Assembly (NCBI GenBank): GCA_024279425.1
Contig: JAJRRO010000020.1
Span: forward strand, 1-64,000
Direction of reading: 5' to 3'
Source of the DNA: Bacteroidota bacterium
Lineage (GTDB): Bacteria; Bacteroidota; Bacteroidia; Flavobacteriales; Flavobacteriaceae
DNA: 64,000 nucleotides
The position numbers were made by a program, and so were the translations under genes. Shown here in pieces: positions 16,300-25,010 of the stretch. Under the pieces are notes generated by a model. That model saw only the letters and a list, made by a program, of their open reading frames with translations, did no database searches and was not told the origin of the DNA. Each line of letters begins with the position of its first letter. Within the stretch, counting starts at the first letter, position 1.

Positions 16300-16752
16300 T
16301 TATTGACCCTTTAAAACCTTGAATTGCAGCTCTAGTTTCTCCAAAAGAAATTGATAAAGTTCTTGGGTTTCCAAACTATCCTTAAGATTGATGTAGAGCT
16401 TAAGCGAATCCAGATACACTAATTTTATTTTTTGATGTGTTAAGTTATCCACGTATACATAAATCGGTTTGTCGTTCCGCAACGAATCCTTAAATGCTCT
16501 AAAAACCCCTTTTTCCTTGTCTAAGGCCGAAAAACCATGGAGGCGTTCCATTGGTGGGATTTTATCCAATAGCACAATACTGTCCAATTCTGAAAACTTG
16601 ATCTTTTTGTAATAGGCCCCGGAGAGTATTTGAATTTCTCCCTGACCAATTTTGGTCCAATTTTTATAATGGGCCGCAAAGGCCAAGAAGCATACCACAA
16701 CTGTAAGCACAACTAAAACGTTCCAGAACCCATGTCGCTTTTTAACTGCCAT
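16300..16752 (-). CDS. Hypothetical membrane-anchored protein
   Basis: The 150-residue protein has one N-terminal transmembrane helix (NVLVVLTVVVCFLAFAA) and a soluble domain with alternating strands (GEIQILSGAYYKKIKFSELDSIVLLDKIP...) that looks like a PH-like or small beta domain. ATG 16752 is chosen because it lies just past the upstream peptidase stop (16754); the longer frame would overlap that gene. It is probably co-transcribed with the S9 peptidase. I recognise no family. Confidence 0.6.
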   Translation of the reverse strand: MAVKKRHGFWNVLVVLTVVVCFLAFAAHYKNWTKIGQGEIQILSGAYYKKIKFSELDSIVLLDKIPPMERLHGFSALDKEKGVFRAFKDSLRNDKPIYVYVDNLTHQKIKLVYLDSLKLYINLKDSLETQELYQFLLEKLELQFKVLKGQ

Positions 16753-16753
16753 A

Positions 16754-18793
16754 TTATTTTTCGGAATTTCTAAACGTATCAAACCAAGCCAAGGTATGTG
16801 CAATCTTGGTAATCAGATTACTTGGTCTATTGGCTATGCCGTGACTTGCCCCCGGGATTTCAACAAAAACGGTTTCCTTCTTCCTTAACTTAAGGGCATG
16901 GTACAATTGTTTGGCCTCACTCGGAGGCGTCCTCAAATCATTCATTCCCACCATGACCATAGTAGGGGTTTCTATATTACCAACGAGTGAAAGTGGTGAA
17001 AATTTCCAATATCCCTCAAAATTTTCCCAAGGTTGACCGGGATAACGTGAATTGGCATAGCCAAAGTAATTATCGGCCACCAGTGTTTTACTTATCCAGT
17101 TCATTACCGGCTTTGTAACTACCGCAGCCTCGAACCTATTATTTTTTCCTATTATCCAGGCCGTCATAATACCCCCTGCACTTCCACCGGTAACGAATAA
17201 TTGATCTTCATGTGCAATACCTTTTTTGATACAATAATCTACTCCATCCATGACATCATTGTAATCCTCTCCGGGATAATTATTGTAAAGCAGATTACCA
17301 AACTCTTCCCCATAGCCCGTACTTCCTCTAGCATTAGGGTAAAATACGATGTACCCTGCCGCTGCGTATAATTGCATTTCCACTGAAAACCGATCTCCAT
17401 AATTCAAAATCGGTCCGCCGTGGTTCTCAATCATAAACGGATACTTTTTTGTGGCATCATAGTCCGGAGGGTACACCAACCACCCTTGAAGGTCTCTTTG
17501 GTCTATACTTGATTTATACCAAATTTCCTCAACTTTGGCCAACTTCCTATAATTCAACAACCCCTGGTTTAAATCTGTGATCTTTACTACCGACTTGCTT
17601 TTTGGTTTTAAAATGGCCAATTCAGCCGGATAATTTGGTCTGGTCTTGGTGAACACCAAAGTTCCATTCCTAGAAATACTGAAAGACCCACTGGCATATG
17701 GCCTACCAATAGTTGTGCCTCCCATATCATCCACAATTTTTGTCACTTTGCCATTTAGACCTATGTACCCCACTTTGCTATTACCCTTATCATCATAGGA
17801 AAAATAAAGCCCTTCACTTTTAGCGTCCCAAACAACGTCCGAAACGCTCCTGTCAAGATTCCCTGAAATAATCTTTTTATCGCTTCCATCCAAATTCATA
17901 ATCTGTAATTTGAGAATTTGGTAGGTCTGTACTTTATCTTCAAAACCAATATATGCGATGTGTTTACCATCGGGAGAAACAGCAGGATTGTTGTCTGGCC
18001 CTTTCCTAGTGGTCAGAGAAGTAATTTCCCCATTTTGGACATTGACCCCATAAATTTCACTATTTCTAAAATCGTATTCCCAATCCTCATTGCGATTCGC
18101 TGAAAAATAAATGTGACTCCCTCCAGGTGACCACGATAATTTTCCCCTATGGTGAAAATCTCCAGAAGTTATTTGGCGGGGCGCACCCCCGTTCGAAGGA
18201 ATTACAAAAATATGGCTAAACCCTGGTTTTATGTAACCTCTTCCATCTGCCTCATGATAAACCCTGTCGGTAATTCTTGGAGTATCGGCCCACTTGGCAC
18301 CAGTAGGTTTTTTGGGCATTTTTGCAATTACCGGAGGTTTCTTCTCACGGTTCATGCTAAAGGCCAATTGATTGCTCTTTGGGGACCATGTCAAAAATTC
18401 AGGGCTAAACGGAAGTTGGGAAATCCTAGCTGTTTTCCCCGATTTGATCCAATACATATAAATTTCCGATCCCTCATCGGTATTGCTGACAAATGCCAAT
18501 CTATCTCCATTTGGGGACCATCTCGGGCTAGATTCACCCTCCTCTCTAGATGTTAATTTTTGGTGCTGTGAGCCATCGGTCTTAAGCATCCAGAGGTTTC
18601 CCTCGGCCTTATCTTTCATGACATCTATTCTCATTTTACGATATACGACCCATTCGCCATTTGGGGAAATCTGTGGGTCAGATGCATATTGCAAATCAAA
18701 AAGATCCATATACGAAAGGTTCTTCTTTTGGGAAATTCCGCTAAAAAGAGAAAATAAAAGAAGTAGCGTTGAAAAAAAGATTTTGAATTGCAT
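16754..18793 (-). CDS. S9-family prolyl oligopeptidase-type peptidase
   Basis: The 679-residue secreted protein has a signal peptide (FSLFSGISQ, ~22 residues), a WD40/TolB-like beta-propeller (about 30-420, repeated PRWSPNGDRLAFVS-type blades) and a C-terminal alpha/beta hydrolase. The triad is visible: Ser538 in GGSAGG, Asp619 in GMNDLRTPP, His651 in GASHG. It resembles acylaminoacyl-peptidase/DPP-type enzymes that trim peptides in the periplasm or on the surface. Substrate specificity cannot be read from sequence. Confidence 0.9.
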   Translation of the reverse strand: MQFKIFFSTLLLLFSLFSGISQKKNLSYMDLFDLQYASDPQISPNGEWVVYRKMRIDVMKDKAEGNLWMLKTDGSQHQKLTSREEGESSPRWSPNGDRLAFVSNTDEGSEIYMYWIKSGKTARISQLPFSPEFLTWSPKSNQLAFSMNREKKPPVIAKMPKKPTGAKWADTPRITDRVYHEADGRGYIKPGFSHIFVIPSNGGAPRQITSGDFHHRGKLSWSPGGSHIYFSANRNEDWEYDFRNSEIYGVNVQNGEITSLTTRKGPDNNPAVSPDGKHIAYIGFEDKVQTYQILKLQIMNLDGSDKKIISGNLDRSVSDVVWDAKSEGLYFSYDDKGNSKVGYIGLNGKVTKIVDDMGGTTIGRPYASGSFSISRNGTLVFTKTRPNYPAELAILKPKSKSVVKITDLNQGLLNYRKLAKVEEIWYKSSIDQRDLQGWLVYPPDYDATKKYPFMIENHGGPILNYGDRFSVEMQLYAAAGYIVFYPNARGSTGYGEEFGNLLYNNYPGEDYNDVMDGVDYCIKKGIAHEDQLFVTGGSAGGIMTAWIIGKNNRFEAAVVTKPVMNWISKTLVADNYFGYANSRYPGQPWENFEGYWKFSPLSLVGNIETPTMVMVGMNDLRTPPSEAKQLYHALKLRKKETVFVEIPGASHGIANRPSNLITKIAHTLAWFDTFRNSEK

Positions 18794-18812
18794 GGCCTAG
18801 ATATAATTTAAT

Positions 18813-18973
18813 GAACTCGTTTAAACTTTTTGGATTGTAGCGAAAATTAGGGCTTTTGTGTCTGATTGAAGACTTTTTTAAGTTGCATAGCAGGGCTACG
18901 GAAGGAAAAAAAAGACAAAAAGTGGGTGCAAAAGAGAAATTTTTTAGCCAATTGAAAAAGTTTAAACGAGTTC
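18813..18973. repeat. Dispersed inverted-repeat element, copy A
   Basis: A 161-bp intergenic unit is bounded by a perfect 19-bp inverted repeat (18813-18831 and 18955-18973; GAACTCGTTTAAACTTTTT and its complement). The interior holds ATAGCAGGGCTAC (18887-18899), shared exactly with copy C. It fills most of the gap between the S9 peptidase and ZIP genes. No ORF is apparent. Confidence 0.75.
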
Positions 18974-19080
18974 AATAGCTAAACTTAAACAATAACAAGG
19001 ACTATAACAAAGAGAAAAATAGCATCAATCCATATCGAGCAATCTTCAGTTTAGCTCGGTCAACGAGTATAATATGTTGC

Positions 19081-19902
19081 TTACCCCAATCCGACATCCA
19101 AGATCATCATAACAATAAACCCGCCAATAAAGCCCATTGTGGCGATGTCAGTATACTTGTCTTGTTGTGTTTCGGGTATTACTTCCTCCACCACAACAAA
19201 GATCATGGCACCTGCGGCAAAAGATAATGCATAGGGTAAGATAGGTTGAAAAGTCAATACGGCCCATGCCCCCAAAACCGCTGCAATAGGCTCTACCAAA
19301 GCCGATGCCTGACCATACAAAAAACTTTTTCTTCTACTCAATCCTTGTCTCCGTAAGGGCATGGCCACAGCAAAACCTTCGGGGAAATTCTGCAATCCAA
19401 TACCTATAGCCAAGGCCACCGCACCACCAATTGTTGCTCCATCAAAACCTGCAGCTACCCCTCCAAATAAGACACCTACTGCCAGACCTTCAGGAATATT
19501 GTGCATGGTAATCGCCAAGGTCAGCAAAGTAGTCCTATGCCAAGGAGTCTTAATCCCTTCTTTTTTACTCTCTCTAAAATTGATATGTAAATGGGGCAAG
19601 ACCTTGTCTAGTCCAAAGATAAAAGCAGCTCCCAATAAAAACCCTACAGCCGCAGGTATTACTTTAACAAAGCCCTCGCCAGCACTCATTTCGATACCTG
19701 GGGCGAGGAGACTCCAAAAACTTGCAGCCACCATAACGCCTCCAGTAAATCCCAACATGCCATCAAGAACAGCCCGGTTCATACCCTTGAACAGAAAGAC
19801 CAAAGCGGCCCCAGCGGCCGTTAGCCCCCAGGTAAAAAGCGTGGCGTATAATGCTGCCAAAATAGGATTGATCGACTCAAAATAATCTATTATCTCTTGC
19901 AT
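19081..19902 (-). CDS. ZIP-family divalent metal transporter
   Basis: The 273-residue protein has eight predicted transmembrane helices and both ZIP metal-site motifs: HNIPEGLAVG in helix 4 and QNFPEGFAVAMPLR in helix 5 (His replaced by Gln at the first position of the second motif). It resembles the ZupT/GufA group that imports zinc, iron or manganese. It starts 3 bp after the DtxR-family regulator gene ends, so the two form an operon and the transporter is a likely target. Confidence 0.88.
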   Translation of the reverse strand: MQEIIDYFESINPILAALYATLFTWGLTAAGAALVFLFKGMNRAVLDGMLGFTGGVMVAASFWSLLAPGIEMSAGEGFVKVIPAAVGFLLGAAFIFGLDKVLPHLHINFRESKKEGIKTPWHRTTLLTLAITMHNIPEGLAVGVLFGGVAAGFDGATIGGAVALAIGIGLQNFPEGFAVAMPLRRQGLSRRKSFLYGQASALVEPIAAVLGAWAVLTFQPILPYALSFAAGAMIFVVVEEVIPETQQDKYTDIATMGFIGGFIVMMILDVGLG

Positions 19903-19904
19903 GG

Positions 19905-20561
19905 TTATTCGGTTATTCTTAAATAAAGATTAGATGCTATCTGGCTGGATATGTGAATGTCACTTCCATTGATCCTAATATGAAGGGATTCATCAAATTC
20001 TTCCTTGTCGAGAATTAAAATACTATCCCCCAGAGCAATATTATTCTTGTCTAGAAACTTCAAAAAAGGAGGAGAAGAATCCTTTACCCCCACACAGACC
20101 CCATTGGCACCAATGGGGATTTCATTCATCAGTTTTTTTATCGACTTTTTGAACGCCCCATTTTTTGAGGGAATGGGATCACCGTGGGGATCAACTTCTG
20201 GGTAGTCCAGATGTTTATCGAGTTTATCAACAAGCTTTTCGCTTTTAATGTGCTCAAGTTGTTCTGCCACCTCATGTACTTCATCCCAAGGAAAATTCAA
20301 CTTTTCAACTAAAAAAACCTCCCATAAACGATGCTTACGTACTAAGGTTAAGGCCGTTTTTGTGCCAATTTCGGTCAATGATACCCCCTTGTATTTTTTA
20401 TAATTAACAAATCCCTTTTCAGAAAGCTTTCGAACCATATCGGTAACCGATGATGGCTTGGTTTCCATCCTATCGGCAATGGCATTTGTAGACACTGTAC
20501 CATTTTCATTCTTTCCCAAATGATATATCACCTTAATGTAATCCTCCTCGGAAAGCGTCAT
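19905..20561 (-). CDS. DtxR-family metal-dependent repressor
   Basis: The 218-residue protein has an N-terminal winged helix (LSEEDYIKVIYHL, then SSVTDMVRKLSEKGFV), a dimerisation/metal domain with KHRLWEVFLVEKL and HEVAEQLEHIKSEKLVDKLDKHLDYPEVDPHG (metal-ligand His and Glu), and a C-terminal SH3-like (FeoA-type) domain. ATG 20561 is chosen over an in-frame codon at 20582 because the -7 element TATTTTTG lies at 20580-20587. It should repress metal uptake genes when loaded with Fe(II) or Mn(II). Candidate targets are the downstream ZIP gene and the divergent cytochrome operon. Confidence 0.9.
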   Translation of the reverse strand: MTLSEEDYIKVIYHLGKNENGTVSTNAIADRMETKPSSVTDMVRKLSEKGFVNYKKYKGVSLTEIGTKTALTLVRKHRLWEVFLVEKLNFPWDEVHEVAEQLEHIKSEKLVDKLDKHLDYPEVDPHGDPIPSKNGAFKKSIKKLMNEIPIGANGVCVGVKDSSPPFLKFLDKNNIALGDSILILDKEEFDESLHIRINGSDIHISSQIASNLYLRITE

Positions 20562-20579
20562 TGCATTTTTAAATTTAAA

Positions 20580-20587
20580 CAAAAATA
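20580..20587 (-). promoter_or_regulatory. -7 promoter element of the DtxR gene
   Basis: On the minus strand TATTTTTG fits TAnnTTTG and ends 18 bp before the chosen ATG at 20561. It would lie inside the gene if the longer start were used. Confidence 0.6.
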
Positions 20588-20606
20588 CATTTTTATATGT
20601 AAAAAC

Positions 20607-20630
20607 AAATTTTTAGTTTTATCTAAATTT
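20607..20630. promoter_or_regulatory. Dyad in the divergent DtxR/cytochrome promoter region
   Basis: AAATTTTTAG-N6-CTAAATTT forms an imperfect AT-rich dyad between the two divergent -7 elements (20580-20587 and 20636-20643). Its position suits an operator that controls both directions, probably for the DtxR-type regulator. AT-rich sequence makes chance dyads common. Confidence 0.4.
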
Positions 20631-20635
20631 TTATT

Positions 20636-20643
20636 TACCTTTG
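20636..20643 (+). promoter_or_regulatory. -7 promoter element of the di-haem operon
   Basis: TACCTTTG fits TAnnTTTG and ends 20 bp before ATG 20664. This decides that start against longer in-frame codons upstream. Confidence 0.6.
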
Positions 20644-20663
20644 CTAAAATATTTTCAATTGCA

Positions 20664-21866
20664 ATGAAAAAGTCTCCGACATACTTTTTGTCTTTTACTC
20701 TAACGCTTATTTCGATCTTCGTCGCATGTGATAAATTCGAGCCCATGGGGCCCGAAGAATCAGAATTGTTAGACGGCCCCATAGAAGGGCTTTCCAATTC
20801 AGAATCAATACAATTTTTGGATGGCGACATAGCTTTCAATGATGCTGTTTTTACTTCTCAAAACGGATTGGGACCTACTTTTGTCGCCACAAGTTGTGGT
20901 AGTTGCCACGCCGGAGATGGGAAAGGCCATCCATTTACCACACTGACTCGCTTTGGACAATCGGCACCTGGAATAAATATGTTTTTAAAACAAGGTGGTC
21001 CCCAACAACAGAATAGAGCATTGCCTGGATTTGAACCTGAACAGATTCCTGACGGCGCGACATTCTCAAAACTAACACCCCCAGCAACTACAGGTCTGGG
21101 TCTTTTAGAACTAGTTTCAGATGCAGACTTATTGGATATTGCAGACCCTAATGATACTGATGGTGACGGAATTTCAGGAGTTCCCAATTGGATCGAACCA
21201 CCGCTTTATATTATACCCGCTGTAAATGCTATTGTACAAAATGGGAAATACATTCACAGATTTGGCAAAAAAGCAGCAGCCTATAATTTGATGCATCAGA
21301 CGGTAAATGCGTATAACCAAGACATTGGGATAACGTCTGTATTTGCTCCTATTGATGTTTTTTCCGGATTAGAAGTAGAGCCCGAAGTAGATATAAACAC
21401 CATTAACGACGTCGTTTTTTATTTACAAACTTTAAAGGCTCCCATACCAAGAAACCAAAATGATGAAGAAGTTAAACAAGGAAAAAATATTTTTAATCAG
21501 ATCAACTGTGCGGGCTGCCACAGACCTTCTTTAAAAACCGGTTATTCTTCTATTGCAGTACTTTCAAATATGCAATTTAATCCATACACCGATCTACTAT
21601 TACACGATATGGGTAGTGGACTGGACGACGGCTATACAGAAGGCAACGCGGAAACCAATGAGTGGCGAACACCGCCACTTTGGGGCTTGGGACTTTCACC
21701 CAACTCGCAAGGCGGCGAGTATTTCTTATTACACGACGGAAGGGCCAAAAGTATCGAAGAGGCCATTTTATTGCACGGGGGAGAAGCCTCTAGGAGCAAA
21801 ACACAGTATGACAACCTTACACAAGTAGATCGGAATGCTTTGCTGAAATTTTTAGAATCCTTATAA
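20664..21866 (+). CDS. Di-haem oxidoreductase, DUF1111/DHOR family lipoprotein
   Basis: The 400-residue protein begins with a lipoprotein signal (IFVACDKF, Cys22). It has two CxxCH haem sites, CGSCH at 78-82 and CAGCH at 282-286, and family segments such as GPTFVATSCGSCHAGDGKG and LLHDGRAKSIEEAILLHGGEA. DUF1111 proteins are called di-haem 'thiol oxidoreductases' or MauG-like peroxidases, and iron-regulated copies occur beside imelysins; no imelysin is here. It is first in an operon with a Rieske gene (1-bp gap) and a porin. Confidence 0.87.
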   Translation: MKKSPTYFLSFTLTLISIFVACDKFEPMGPEESELLDGPIEGLSNSESIQFLDGDIAFNDAVFTSQNGLGPTFVATSCGSCHAGDGKGHPFTTLTRFGQSAPGINMFLKQGGPQQQNRALPGFEPEQIPDGATFSKLTPPATTGLGLLELVSDADLLDIADPNDTDGDGISGVPNWIEPPLYIIPAVNAIVQNGKYIHRFGKKAAAYNLMHQTVNAYNQDIGITSVFAPIDVFSGLEVEPEVDINTINDVVFYLQTLKAPIPRNQNDEEVKQGKNIFNQINCAGCHRPSLKTGYSSIAVLSNMQFNPYTDLLLHDMGSGLDDGYTEGNAETNEWRTPPLWGLGLSPNSQGGEYFLLHDGRAKSIEEAILLHGGEASRSKTQYDNLTQVDRNALLKFLESL

Positions 21867-21867
21867 A

Positions 21868-22313
21868 ATGGAACGGAAAGAATTTATAAAAACCTGCGGA
21901 ACTGCTTGTATGGGATTTTCCGCATTTGGTACACTATTCAATCTTCAAGGTTGTAGCAGTACCAAAATAATAACTTCGCCCATTGATGGAGAAAACCTGA
22001 TCGTTCCATTATCGGCCTTTCAAAACATAAAAAAAATAGCATTAAATATCGACCTTATATCGTAGCTAGAAATGAAACCCTGCGCTATCCTATTTGCGTT
22101 TATCGATTAAGTCAAACCGAATACATGGCCCTGTTAATGCGATGCACACACCAAGGAACGGAATTGCAGGTATTTGGAGATAAACTTCAATGCCCGGCAC
22201 ATGGCAGTAAATTTGCGAATAACGGAGATGTCACCAATGGTCCTGCAAGTTCAGGTTTAAGGACTTTTCCTATAGTTATTGACAATCAACAATTAAAAGT
22301 ATCTCTTAAATGA
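21868..22313 (+). pseudogene. Rieske 2Fe-2S protein gene with -1 frameshift
   Basis: Two frames together make one small Rieske protein. Frame 1 gives MERKEFIKTCG... with a lipoprotein-like start (NLQGCSS) and stops at 22065. The next frame gives YIVARNETLRYPICVYRLSQ and both cluster motifs, CTHQG and CPAHG, ending at 22313. One extra A in the A8 run at 22029-22036 would restore about 148 residues (…QNIKKNSIKYRPYIV). Either a sequencing error, a true lesion or slippage-based expression. It overlaps the porin gene by 4 bp. Confidence 0.8.
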
Positions 22314-23530
22314 GTTTAAAACAGTTACAGTTTTTAATTTTTATACTGCTTTCGAACGGCATTGTACTTGCTCAAATTGATAGTGCTTTATTAAAAAAAG
22401 TACAACAAGATACGGCAATAGGAATGAATATGGATGCCGTTTATAACCGGCCGTTTATAGATGTAGGCAAATTCCCGGTTTCTTTAGGAGGGTATATGGA
22501 AGTAAACTGGCAACATTTGGGAACTGATGGAATAAGTGAGGGCCATCAGTTTCAGGCAAGAAGGCTTACCTTGTTTGTAGCTTCCTCTATTTCAAAAAAA
22601 ATTAAATTTCTTTCCGAAATAGAATTTGAGGAAGGGGGAAAGGAAATTGCCATTGAATTTGCTTCAATAGATGTGGAGTTGTTACCATTGCTCAATTTGA
22701 GGGGGGGGATTATCATGAATCCGATTGGGGCATTCAACCAAAACCACGATGGCCCTAAATGGGAGTTTACCGATCGACCCATATCAGCAACACAAATGTT
22801 ACCGGCAACGTTGAGCAATGCTGGCTTTGGACTATATGGCAAATATTATTCCAAAGATTGGATGTTCGGCTACGAAACGTACCTCTCTAGCGGATTCGAC
22901 AGTAGCATAATAAGCAATCCTGAAAATAAAACATTCTTACCTGCCTCCAAGGAAAATGCAGAGCGCTTTGAAGAGGGGAACACCCTCTTTTCGGCCAAAA
23001 TAGGCTTGCTAAACAATTCTTATGGCGAAATTGGCGTATCGTATATGGGAGGGGTGTACAATACTTTTGAAGAAGATGGTATAGTCTTGGACAAAAAAAG
23101 ACGTCTTGATGTTTTCGCAGTGGATTTCAACACTACTTTACCAAAACTCAACACTTTTATCACAGGAGAATGGGCCTGGGTAAAAATAGATGTCCCCGCC
23201 ACTTTTACCCAGCAATTTGGAAATAAGCAGCAAGGTGGATTTATAGATATCGTTCAGCCGGTCCTAAAAAGGAAAATCCTTGATTGGGACAAAGCTGTGG
23301 TAAATCTGTCGTGCCGTTTAGAATATGTGGATTGGAATGTAGGAAAGTTTAATGAGACCAATGGAAATATTGGCGAAGATTTATGGAGTATCATGCCTGC
23401 CATTAGTTTTAGACCTACACAACAAACCGTTATACGATTAAACTATCGCTATTCAAATCAGAAAGATATTCTGAGCAATCCACCTTCAAAGACCGCAGGA
23501 TTTATTTTAGGAATATCCAGCTATTTTTAA
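22310..23530 (+). CDS. Outer-membrane porin-like beta-barrel
   Basis: The 406-residue protein has a signal peptide (SNGIVLAQ, ~22 residues) and a long series of amphipathic strands ending in Phe (GFILGISSYF), the outer-membrane insertion signal. The opening GGYMEVNWQHLG...FQARRLTLF resembles phosphate-selective (OprO/P-like) porins. It is translationally coupled to the Rieske gene and is third in the operon. It could admit a metal complex or electron-transfer substrate handled by the upstream redox proteins; that link is inference. Confidence 0.75.
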   Translation: MSLKQLQFLIFILLSNGIVLAQIDSALLKKVQQDTAIGMNMDAVYNRPFIDVGKFPVSLGGYMEVNWQHLGTDGISEGHQFQARRLTLFVASSISKKIKFLSEIEFEEGGKEIAIEFASIDVELLPLLNLRGGIIMNPIGAFNQNHDGPKWEFTDRPISATQMLPATLSNAGFGLYGKYYSKDWMFGYETYLSSGFDSSIISNPENKTFLPASKENAERFEEGNTLFSAKIGLLNNSYGEIGVSYMGGVYNTFEEDGIVLDKKRRLDVFAVDFNTTLPKLNTFITGEWAWVKIDVPATFTQQFGNKQQGGFIDIVQPVLKRKILDWDKAVVNLSCRLEYVDWNVGKFNETNGNIGEDLWSIMPAISFRPTQQTVIRLNYRYSNQKDILSNPPSKTAGFILGISSYF

Positions 23531-23546
23531 ACCTTTAAAAGCGGGT

Positions 23547-24563
23547 TCAAAGAGATTTACGCTTCATTAAATTGGAAGGCATTATTTTTTGGGTCTTTTC
23601 CCCATTCTTAATATGTTGTGCAGCTTTTTTGGCCATTTCCTTAAAATCCGTTGAAATCGTTGTAATGCCCCCATAGACAAACTCTTTGGCCACATTGTCA
23701 TCTTGTGAAAGAATACCTATATCTTTCCCAATAGTGTAATTCATCTGAACACAATCCCTAAGTACCTGCCACAAAATGGTATCACTAAGGATAAAGTATA
23801 AATAATCAGGTTTAGCAGTTCCCGGTTCATAATTATACTTTACAACACCATTAATTCCAAACTCGACCAAAAACCTTTCAAAAGCCCTTTGGATTCCAAT
23901 AGGGGAATGTTCTGTTTCCTCACTAAAGAACAAGATGAACTTTTTGTATTTCCTTATCTCTGGCAATAGTTGCACCAATGAATCATAAATCGGCATTTCG
24001 AACTCTTGGGAGATGTATGAATAATCAGTACCCAATGGCAAGTACCTATCCACCAACAATAACTTTGAGGGCGTGATACTTTTCAATAAGGGTTTTAGTT
24101 TTTCATTTTGGATGGGAGCGATTACGTACATCCCATATTTGCCATTGATATTGGCCATTATGGTCTCAAAAATCGAGACGTTATTATGATGAAAGAAAAC
24201 GTCTATTTGATACCGTTTGCCCATTTCACTCCGCAACGTATTATAAAATTCTTCCTGAAAACTCTGAAATGCAAATAACAATAAGGCCATTCTTAATGTT
24301 ACGTTCGTCTCCTGGCTTATAACAAAGTACCCCTTTAACTTTCTTGATTCAATAAGGCCCCTTTCCTTTAGTTCTTCGTAAGCCCTGAAAATGGTTTTCC
24401 TTGCAAAGCCAATCTCTTCTACCATATTATTTATAGAAGGAAGTTGGTCACCCACAGCCAATACATTCCCCTCAATGGCATCAATGACCCCATGCACCAA
24501 TTGCTCATGCTTTGAAAGGTTAGGGTTTTGTTTTAATACAATGATCTTATCTATTACCTGCAT
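23547..24563 (-). CDS. GntR-family regulator with sugar-binding-like domain
   Basis: The 338-residue protein has an N-terminal GntR winged helix (VGDQLPSINNMVEEIGFARKT..., RAYEELKERGLIESRK, residues ~20-85) and a C-terminal periplasmic-binding-protein-like effector domain (LacI-type fold: IQRAFERFLVEFGI, DIGILSQDDNVAKEF, GGITTISTDFKEMAKKAAQHI). This architecture often controls neighbouring SusCD loci in flavobacteria. It is divergent from susC across a 447-bp gap, so it is the likely regulator of the uptake block. The effector is unknown. Confidence 0.87.
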   Translation of the reverse strand: MQVIDKIIVLKQNPNLSKHEQLVHGVIDAIEGNVLAVGDQLPSINNMVEEIGFARKTIFRAYEELKERGLIESRKLKGYFVISQETNVTLRMALLLFAFQSFQEEFYNTLRSEMGKRYQIDVFFHHNNVSIFETIMANINGKYGMYVIAPIQNEKLKPLLKSITPSKLLLVDRYLPLGTDYSYISQEFEMPIYDSLVQLLPEIRKYKKFILFFSEETEHSPIGIQRAFERFLVEFGINGVVKYNYEPGTAKPDYLYFILSDTILWQVLRDCVQMNYTIGKDIGILSQDDNVAKEFVYGGITTISTDFKEMAKKAAQHIKNGEKTQKIMPSNLMKRKSL

Positions 24564-25010
24564 AGGTCATTCTTGCATTTTAAATCGGAGCAATATACAA
24601 TTTAATATAAGAGAACCAAATGTGGGGCGCTTTACGGCTAATTGATTTTTCCAATAACAATACATTTAAGAGTATTCATCTTCCGCCACCCAGCAAGGCA
24701 ATTATAGACCCCAGCTTAAGAATAATGAATAAAAGGCACTACCATTATTTTTTAATAAGCCATTTTATTCATAGAAATCAATAGTAGTCCTTTTCCTCAA
24801 AAAAATATGGTTTCCGTACTTTTTCTCACTTTTTCTTGATATAAAGTTAAATATGTACCAGTTTTTCTATTATAATTAACATTTTATTTTATATTTGATT
24901 TTTGTAGCATAGTGTATCATAGCCTTTTTCAGCAATTTAGGGTTTACATTATGTTGCAAATGACAAGATTTGCTAATTTAATTAACTAACAACCTAAAGA
25001 ACCTAAGTTT
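24564..25010. other. Intergenic control region between GntR and susC
   Basis: This 447-bp AT-rich gap separates the divergent regulator and susC. It holds the susC -7 element at 24890-24897 and a leader of about 105 bases. I see no ORF and no strong hairpin. Confidence 0.5.
24890..24897 (+). promoter_or_regulatory. -7 promoter element of susC
   Basis: TATATTTG fits TAnnTTTG and lies 113 bp before the susC ATG, giving a long leader as is usual for susC genes. Confidence 0.5.

Noticed and set aside
18149-18800. Plus-strand ORFs of 105-135 codons antisense to the S9 peptidase
   Set aside because: The minus-strand frame has a signal peptide, propeller and full catalytic triad; the plus-strand frames have no domain and no start context.
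20520-20663. Upstream extension of the di-haem protein
   Set aside because: It overlaps the divergent DtxR gene and both promoter elements; the lipoprotein signal begins at ATG 20664.
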